NCBI GenBank assembly: GCA_964434955.1
Contig: CAYSXI010000181.1
Span: 1-10,741, forward strand
From: JANQLU01 sp964434955
Lineage (GTDB): Bacteria; Planctomycetota; Planctomycetia; Pirellulales; Pirellulaceae
Direction of reading: 5' to 3'
DNA length: 10,741 nt
Shown: piece after piece, positions 6,651 through 10,741 of the stretch
Numbering within the stretch: the stretch's first letter is position 1
How the letters are laid out: the number at the start of each line of letters is the position of its first letter
Notes under the pieces: generated by a model
The model's database searches: none
Seen by the model: only the letters and a program-made list of their open reading frames with translations
What the model was told of the DNA's origin: nothing
Program-made: the position numbers and the translations under genes

Positions 6651-7007
6651 TTAGACTTGCCAGAGTCCACTCTGGATGGGGCCGTAAAAAAGAACGGCGC
6701 ATTTGCCTCGACCGGGAATCTCCATTGGGGGAACTGCGATCTCAGCTCCGCTATCTTTTGCCGCGGCGACGGCCTCCTCAATATTCCCAACAAGATAATA
6801 AGGCCGGGTGGTTGGTTCTTCGGCGTCGTGCATGGGCGCCCTGACACCAAGCATTCCACCACTGGGAAGGTCGGCCGTGCGAGCACCGCCCAGCTCCGCA
6901 ATCGGTTCACTGAAAGAAACTTCAAGTGACTGAGCGTACGACGCACAAATTTTTTCAACATCCGCCGATACCACTTCAAGGTAATAAACCTGAACACCAT
7001 CATTCAT
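6651..7007 (-). CDS. Small VOC-fold (glyoxalase/bleomycin-resistance superfamily) protein
   Basis: A 118-residue single-domain protein of the vicinal oxygen chelate superfamily. It shows the paired beta-alpha-beta modules: YYLEVVSADVEKICASYAQSL at 8-28, DLPSGGMLGVRAP at 46-58, then YYLVGNIEEAVAAAKDSGAE at 70-89 and the closing PPMEIPGRGKCAVLF...GLWQ (93-117), a pattern typical of the COG3324-like group. The only histidine is H60, not at the usual metal positions, so a glyoxalase I metal site is not evident and no reaction is assigned. AAGGA (7016-7020, minus strand) lies 8 nt before the ATG, a good ribosome site. It lies 82 bp downstream of the helicase on the same strand and may be co-transcribed, although an AT-rich stretch (7051-7070) could hold its own promoter. 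Confidence 0.87.
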   Translation of the reverse strand: MNDGVQVYYLEVVSADVEKICASYAQSLEVSFSEPIAELGGARTADLPSGGMLGVRAPMHDAEEPTTRPYYLVGNIEEAVAAAKDSGAEIAVPPMEIPGRGKCAVLFYGPIQSGLWQV

Positions 7008-7089
7008 TTTATGTATCCTTCCGAATCGAATTGGTTGTGAGTCACAGACGATTAATTATTTGAATTTAAGCTCTCGCAAAACGAGACGC

Positions 7090-9054
7090 CTATTTGGCTT
7101 TTCTTTTGCCGGTCACCGACTCCACATACTTGGGATGATCGGCCATCCCGATCATTTCATACAGAAACCGGCTTGGAAAGGTGTCGCGAGGCTTCCCCCA
7201 CTTCATTCGCGTAAGGGCCATCGACAAAGTGAGTCGCTCCTGGGCGCGCGTGATCCCTACGTAGCAAAGCCTTCGTTCTTCGTCGACGGATGCATCATTT
7301 TCGCCAAGGCTGCGATGATGGGGCAAAATCCCTTCTTCGAGCCCGACCAGGTAGACTTCGGGAAACTCCAGGCCTTTCGCACTATGCAGGGTCATCAGCA
7401 CGATTGCATTTCGAGCAAGCTGCTTTTCCTTTTCGTCATCAATTTGCCGGTCACCGACCGCCAACTGGTCAATAAATTCTCGAAGCGTTGGCTTTTCGGC
7501 TTCCTGGCTGTAAACGGAAACCGCGTTGACCATTTGTTCAAGGATAACCATCCGTACCGCGCGTTCGTCGGGATTCGAATAGTGCCTTTCGATCTCTCGT
7601 GCGTAGCCGGTGGCGTCGATCAAGTGTTGAACCATCGCCGCGAGCTTGTTCTCTTCCAGCATCAACCGACAGTCGTCAATGATTTGCCCAAGTGCCGTCG
7701 CGCCCTTGAGGGCTTCCCGTGCAAGTTCTGACCGGACCGACGGATTCAGAATCACATCCCCGACCGAGCATTCGTGGTCCGCCGCAAGACGCTGGATCTT
7801 TTCAACACTGGTTTGGCCGATTCCGCGGGCGGGCGTGTTGATGATTCGCAAAAACGAGGCATCATCATTCGATTCGATGGCACGCAGATAAGCCAGGATG
7901 TCGCGAACTTCCTTTCGATCAAAAAACGACATGCCACCGATCAAAATGTAGGGCAATTTCTGTTTTCGAAGTTCTTGCTCGAACGTGCGTGGTTGTTCGT
8001 TGGTGCGAAACAGGATGGCAATATCACGAGGCTCAATTCCAGGCTGCTGCAGGCGGGACTTGATTCGCGACACCACTTCCTCCGCTTCCTTGGTTTCCGA
8101 ATCCAGTTGGAGGATTTCCGGCTTCGGCCCTTTCGGCCGCGCCGGTTTGAGGACTTTGTCGTGGCGGATCGAGTTGAAAGAAATCAACTCGTTGGCAAGC
8201 TGAAGAATGGGGCCGGTCGAACGATAATTCTGTTCGAGATAGACAACAACCGCTTCAGGCCAGTCCTTCTTGAAATTCAAAATGTTCTCGACCTGCGCAC
8301 CGCGCCAGGCATAGATCGACTGATCGTCGTCGCCAACCACACAGAGATTCCGATGCCCCGACGCCAAGTGCCGAACGATTCGATACTGGCTCGAGTTGGT
8401 ATCCTGGTATTCGTCAATCAGGATCTGGTCGAATCTGCCGGCCTCTTCCTGAGTCACTTCCGGGTGTTCCCGGAACAGCTGTTCGGTGCAGAGCAGCAAA
8501 TCATCGAAGTCGACCGCGCCCATGTTTTTGAGTCGCCGTTGATAACGCCGAAAAGCAACGGCAGCCAGGTGTTGTTCGTCGTCATTGGCAACGCGGACGG
8601 CTTCCTGCGGCATGACCGAATGCGATTTCCAATTGCTTATGTGAAACAGAAGCTGCGAAGGCGAGAGCATTTGCTCCGTCATTTTGACTTCGCGAAGGAC
8701 CTGCCTGGCCAGGGATTCCTGATCCCCCCGATCAAAAATCGCAAACTTTTCCGGATAGCCGAGCCGTGAGATATGCCGGCGGAGAATTCGCAAGCAAAGC
8801 GAATGGAACGTTGCCAGCAGCGGCTTCTGTTTGGCCTTCTTTTTGAGGACCTTCCCTACCCGCTGCTGCATCTCTTGGGCAGCTTTATTGGTAAACGTGA
8901 CACCCAAAATTCTGTCGGCTGGCGTACCATGCCTGATCAGATTGCCAATCCGAGCCGTGATCACACTTGTCTTTCCAGTCCCGGCACCAGCAAGCACCAG
9001 CAGGGGACCTGCCAAAGTGTCAACTGCCTTTTGTTGTGCCTGGTTCAACGCCAT
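7090..9054 (-). CDS. UvrD/Rep/PcrA-type superfamily 1A DNA helicase
   Basis: A 654-residue 3'-5' ATP-dependent DNA helicase of the UvrD/Rep/PcrA family, which acts in repair and in clearing stalled replication forks. All core motifs are present: Q motif LNQAQQKAV (3-11), Walker A GAGTGKT (23-29), Ia TFTNKAAQEM (53-62), II DEYQDTN (214-220), III GDDDQSIYAWRGA (241-253), IV QNYRS (275-279), V TLHSAKGLEFPEV (555-567) and VI VGITRAQERL (599-608). It ends soon after PSRFLYEMIG, so it lacks the long C-terminal extension with the RNA-polymerase-binding Tudor fold of typical PcrA and UvrD (about 720-750 residues). Its length and motif V/VI region are closer to Rep. ATG at 9052-9054 begins exactly at the Q motif; no clear Shine-Dalgarno precedes it. 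Certain at family level; I do not choose between rep, pcrA and uvrD. Confidence 0.96.
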   Translation of the reverse strand: MALNQAQQKAVDTLAGPLLVLAGAGTGKTSVITARIGNLIRHGTPADRILGVTFTNKAAQEMQQRVGKVLKKKAKQKPLLATFHSLCLRILRRHISRLGYPEKFAIFDRGDQESLARQVLREVKMTEQMLSPSQLLFHISNWKSHSVMPQEAVRVANDDEQHLAAVAFRRYQRRLKNMGAVDFDDLLLCTEQLFREHPEVTQEEAGRFDQILIDEYQDTNSSQYRIVRHLASGHRNLCVVGDDDQSIYAWRGAQVENILNFKKDWPEAVVVYLEQNYRSTGPILQLANELISFNSIRHDKVLKPARPKGPKPEILQLDSETKEAEEVVSRIKSRLQQPGIEPRDIAILFRTNEQPRTFEQELRKQKLPYILIGGMSFFDRKEVRDILAYLRAIESNDDASFLRIINTPARGIGQTSVEKIQRLAADHECSVGDVILNPSVRSELAREALKGATALGQIIDDCRLMLEENKLAAMVQHLIDATGYAREIERHYSNPDERAVRMVILEQMVNAVSVYSQEAEKPTLREFIDQLAVGDRQIDDEKEKQLARNAIVLMTLHSAKGLEFPEVYLVGLEEGILPHHRSLGENDASVDEERRLCYVGITRAQERLTLSMALTRMKWGKPRDTFPSRFLYEMIGMADHPKYVESVTGKRKAK

Positions 9055-9162
9055 GGATTTGGCTCATTGGGAATCGAGGCCATTCTGCCTGAAAAATCGG
9101 AATCGTATTGGATAACCGATTCACGTTTTTTCGTCGAGCGGCCACGGGGAAATACGTCGACC

Positions 9163-9192
9163 TTGACCCGCTTTGACAGCAAAGCCTATACT
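9163..9192 (+). promoter_or_regulatory. Strong sigma70-like promoter in the 9055-9373 divergent region
   Basis: TTGACC (9163-9168) and TATACT (9187-9192) are 18 bp apart, each matching consensus at five of six bases. Transcription would start near 9199, giving a leader of about 175 nt before the ATG at 9374. A second TTGACA at 9173-9178 is too close to TATACT to act as its -35. The rest of this 319-bp region between the helicase and TPR genes holds only a possible small ORF (9212-9316); I found no clear minus-strand promoter for the helicase. Confidence 0.6.
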
Positions 9193-9211
9193 GCCAGCAG
9201 TAAGAATCCCA

Positions 9212-9316
9212 ATGCCGCACCCCCGTTTTTCAGTTTTCAGGACGATCCTGGGTGTTGGCTTTTTCTTTTTATCAACCGGACGAATCAATCTTCATTTCGG
9301 CGACAGCCAAAAGTGA
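9212..9316 (+). CDS. Possible 34-residue hydrophobic leader peptide (uncertain)
   Basis: ATG at 9212 opens a 34-codon frame ending at TGA 9314-9316, with a basic start (MPHPRFSVFR) and a hydrophobic stretch (TILGVGFFFLSTG). It begins about 13 nt after the predicted transcription start of the promoter at 9163-9192 and ends 57 bp before the TPR gene. Only a weak purine stretch (TAAGAA) precedes it. It could be a small membrane peptide or leader peptide, but a frame this short can arise by chance. Confidence 0.2.
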   Translation: MPHPRFSVFRTILGVGFFFLSTGRINLHFGDSQK

Positions 9317-9373
9317 CGATTTGAATCGATTCCCAACAACATCCAACCATATCGGTGTGCTGAGACGCAAACG

Positions 9374-10339
9374 ATGGCCAAGAATAAAAAAGACGAACTT
9401 GAACAAAACGAGCTGGTCGATGTGCTGACCAAAAAGTACGAAGAATACCGGCCCTACATGCCCGTCATTCTTTCGGTCGCCGGCGTTGTCATTGCGGTAA
9501 TCGTTGGCGCCTCCTGGTACTTCTATAACCAGGGTCAAAAACGAGATGCACGATGGGCCGAACTTTCCGAAGCCATGCGTGCCGCCTACACCACCGAACG
9601 CGGCAACTCAAAAGTCCTTACCGAATTTGCAGACGCGCACCCTGACACCGACGCCGCCTTGTGGGCCTCGTTTGTTGCTGGTGATATCGAAATCAATGGG
9701 GTTGGCGGAGCTTCCTACACGGACAAGGAAGCGGTCGTCAAACGTTACCAAGCGGCCAAAACTGAGCTGATGAAGGTGATCGAAAGCAGTCGCGATAAAG
9801 ACAAAATGCTTGAACGTCGAGCCATGTTTGCACTTGCATACGCTCATGAAGGGCTCGGCGAGTTTGATGATGCTGAGAAACTTTATCAGCAGCTCGTCGA
9901 AGAGGGTGAAGACGCGCCACTTTTCGCTGCCGCCACCCGCGGACTCGCTCGTACCCAAAGCAAAGAAATTCGAGACTTCTACACGCTCTATCAATCCTGG
10001 GAAACCAGCACTGGGGACGCCCCGGGGAAACTCCTCCCGCGAATTCCCGACATTTCTTTCCCCGGTCTGCCAGAGAAAAAGCCGGCTCCCGGCGGCCAAT
10101 TTACGCCCGAAGATCCGAACAAGAAATCGGACGACGACAAATCAGGAGATTCGGACTTGCCACCAACGCCTCCGAAATCAGGCGACAAAAAAGACGATGG
10201 CAGTAAAGCCGACGACAAGAAATCCGACGACAAGAAATCCGACGACAAGGCAAAAGCTGAAAACAAGTCGGATGACAAGAAATCGACCGAGAAAAAATCG
10301 GACGACAAGAAGTCGGCTGGGGAAGACAAAAAGAAATAG
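9374..10339 (+). CDS. Membrane-anchored TPR-like protein with charged K/D/S-rich tail
   Basis: A 321-residue protein. A charged N-terminus (1-29) precedes one transmembrane helix (about 30-51, MPVILSVAGVVIAVIVGASWYF), then a soluble helical region (about 55-205). This contains a TPR-like pair around RRAMFALAYAHEGLGEFDDA (148-167) and EKLYQQLVEEG. This layout resembles the YfgM/TPR_21 type of periplasmic, membrane-anchored TPR protein that assists secretion or outer-membrane assembly; that role is inferred. Residues about 215-240 are Pro-rich (IPDISFPGLPEKKPAPGG), and the last 80 or so are a low-complexity tail of DDKKS-type repeats, probably disordered. ATG at 9374 has only a weak GAG upstream. 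A good promoter lies about 180 bp upstream. YraN begins 45 bp downstream on the same strand with no terminator between, so the two may form an operon. Confidence 0.88.
   Translation: MAKNKKDELEQNELVDVLTKKYEEYRPYMPVILSVAGVVIAVIVGASWYFYNQGQKRDARWAELSEAMRAAYTTERGNSKVLTEFADAHPDTDAALWASFVAGDIEINGVGGASYTDKEAVVKRYQAAKTELMKVIESSRDKDKMLERRAMFALAYAHEGLGEFDDAEKLYQQLVEEGEDAPLFAAATRGLARTQSKEIRDFYTLYQSWETSTGDAPGKLLPRIPDISFPGLPEKKPAPGGQFTPEDPNKKSDDDKSGDSDLPPTPPKSGDKKDDGSKADDKKSDDKKSDDKAKAENKSDDKKSTEKKSDDKKSAGEDKKK
10211..10249 (+). repeat. 15-bp in-frame tandem repeat in the TPR protein tail
   Basis: GACGACAAGAAATCC occurs twice perfectly (10211-10240), followed by GACGACAAG (10241-10249), encoding DDKKS units. 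Diverged copies continue at about 10270-10315. The unit is a multiple of three, so copy changes would lengthen or shorten the tail without a frameshift. Confidence 0.9.
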
Positions 10340-10380
10340 TTTTCTGTTTCTTTGCTCCCTACTCTTTAACGTTACCATGA

Positions 10381-10399
10381 GCGCATGTTATTCATGCGC
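10381..10399 (+). promoter_or_regulatory. Hairpin covering the start region of yraN
   Basis: GCGCATG (10381-10387) and CATGCGC (10393-10399) form a perfect 7-bp stem with loop TTATT. The two possible in-frame ATG start codons (10385 and 10394) lie in opposite arms, so folding would hide both from the ribosome. No T-run follows, so it is unlikely to be the terminator of the TPR gene. Confidence 0.45.
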
Positions 10400-10741
10400 G
10401 CTCGATACTGGACTTCTTTTTCTTTCAACTTCTGCGTTGAATTCATCCGGGATCTATTCCGCAAGGAGTCGCTTGGCCAATACGGTGAACGGCTCGCGGC
10501 TCAGCATTTGAAACGCAAACGTTACAAAATCCTTCATCGCGGATTCGAGGATGCGCGGGGGGAAATCGATATCGTGGCCACCGATGGTGAAACGATCGTT
10601 TTTTGCGAAGTCAAAACGCGATCGTCTGATTGGGCGGGCCTTCCCGTCGAAGCCGTGGATAAAAAAAAACAATCGACCATTCAATCCACCAGCCAGACTT
10701 ACCTTCGTCATTTCCGGCTTTTCGATTATCCAATGCGATAC
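10385..10741 (+). CDS. yraN: YraN/UPF0102 nuclease-like protein, partial at right edge
   Basis: The first 119 codons of a YraN-family protein, a Holliday-junction-resolvase-like PD-(D/E)XK fold whose cellular role is poorly known. Counting from the ATG at 10385, the family opening LGQYGERLAAQHLKRKRYKI is followed by GEIDIV (E60, D62) and the core EVKTR (E75, K77), the expected nuclease-fold acidic and lysine residues, then GLPVEAVDKKKQ. The usual length is about 120 residues; the extra N-terminal 25-30 residues here mean some C-terminal sequence is still missing. An in-frame stop at 10367-10369 limits the start to ATG 10385 or ATG 10394; neither has a clear Shine-Dalgarno, and both lie in a hairpin. 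It follows the TPR gene at 45 bp and may depend on its transcript. Confidence 0.9.
   Translation, partial: MLFMRARYWTSFSFNFCVEFIRDLFRKESLGQYGERLAAQHLKRKRYKILHRGFEDARGEIDIVATDGETIVFCEVKTRSSDWAGLPVEAVDKKKQSTIQSTSQTYLRHFRLFDYPMRY

Noticed and set aside
7071..7086. Terminator between the helicase and VOC genes
   Set aside because: Only a 5-bp stem (TCTCG/CGAGA) with no T-run on the minus strand; too weak to call.
7774..8769. 331-codon plus-strand open frame opposite the helicase
   Set aside because: The minus strand carries all helicase motifs in order; this frame has none and is a codon-bias shadow.

Overview
The window looks like a chromosomal stretch of a planctomycete, probably Pirellulaceae-like. 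This is inferred from gene style and not from a marker gene. The clues are a secreted esterase with EF-hands fused at its N-terminus, a large lysine-rich exported protein with no recognisable family, a membrane-anchored TPR protein with a long charged tail, and loosely packed genes with weak Shine-Dalgarno sites. I see no rRNA, tRNA, CRISPR array, insertion sequence or prophage gene.

Layout. Positions 1-327 (minus) hold the N-terminal 109 codons of a dihydroorotase-type amidohydrolase that runs off the left edge. It is divergent from an exported, repeat-bearing, coiled-coil protein (604-2220), which ends at a strong intrinsic terminator (2245-2273). A HerA/FtsK-superfamily ATPase with a long helical C-terminal extension follows (2416-4881). 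The 444 bp after it (4882-5325) contain no gene. They hold a hairpin, a 13-bp tandem array interrupted by a 100-N assembly gap, and a second large imperfect hairpin. Next is the exported EF-hand/alpha-beta hydrolase (5326-6528). It converges on a minus-strand pair: a UvrD/Rep-type helicase (7090-9054) followed by a small VOC-fold protein (6651-7007). A 319-bp divergent region (9055-9373) carries a good sigma70-like promoter and a possible 34-residue peptide ORF. It leads to a membrane TPR protein (9374-10339) and the start of a YraN/UPF0102 nuclease-like protein (10385 to the right edge), whose candidate start codons lie in a hairpin.

How the genes relate. I see no convincing multi-gene system; these look like mostly independent housekeeping and envelope genes. 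The helicase and YraN are nucleic-acid proteins. The 604 and 5326 products are predicted to be exported, and the 9374 product to be anchored in the membrane. The least explained items are the ATPase with its unassigned C-terminal third, the lysine-rich coiled-coil secreted protein, and the 13-bp array, which keeps its phase on both sides of the assembly gap.
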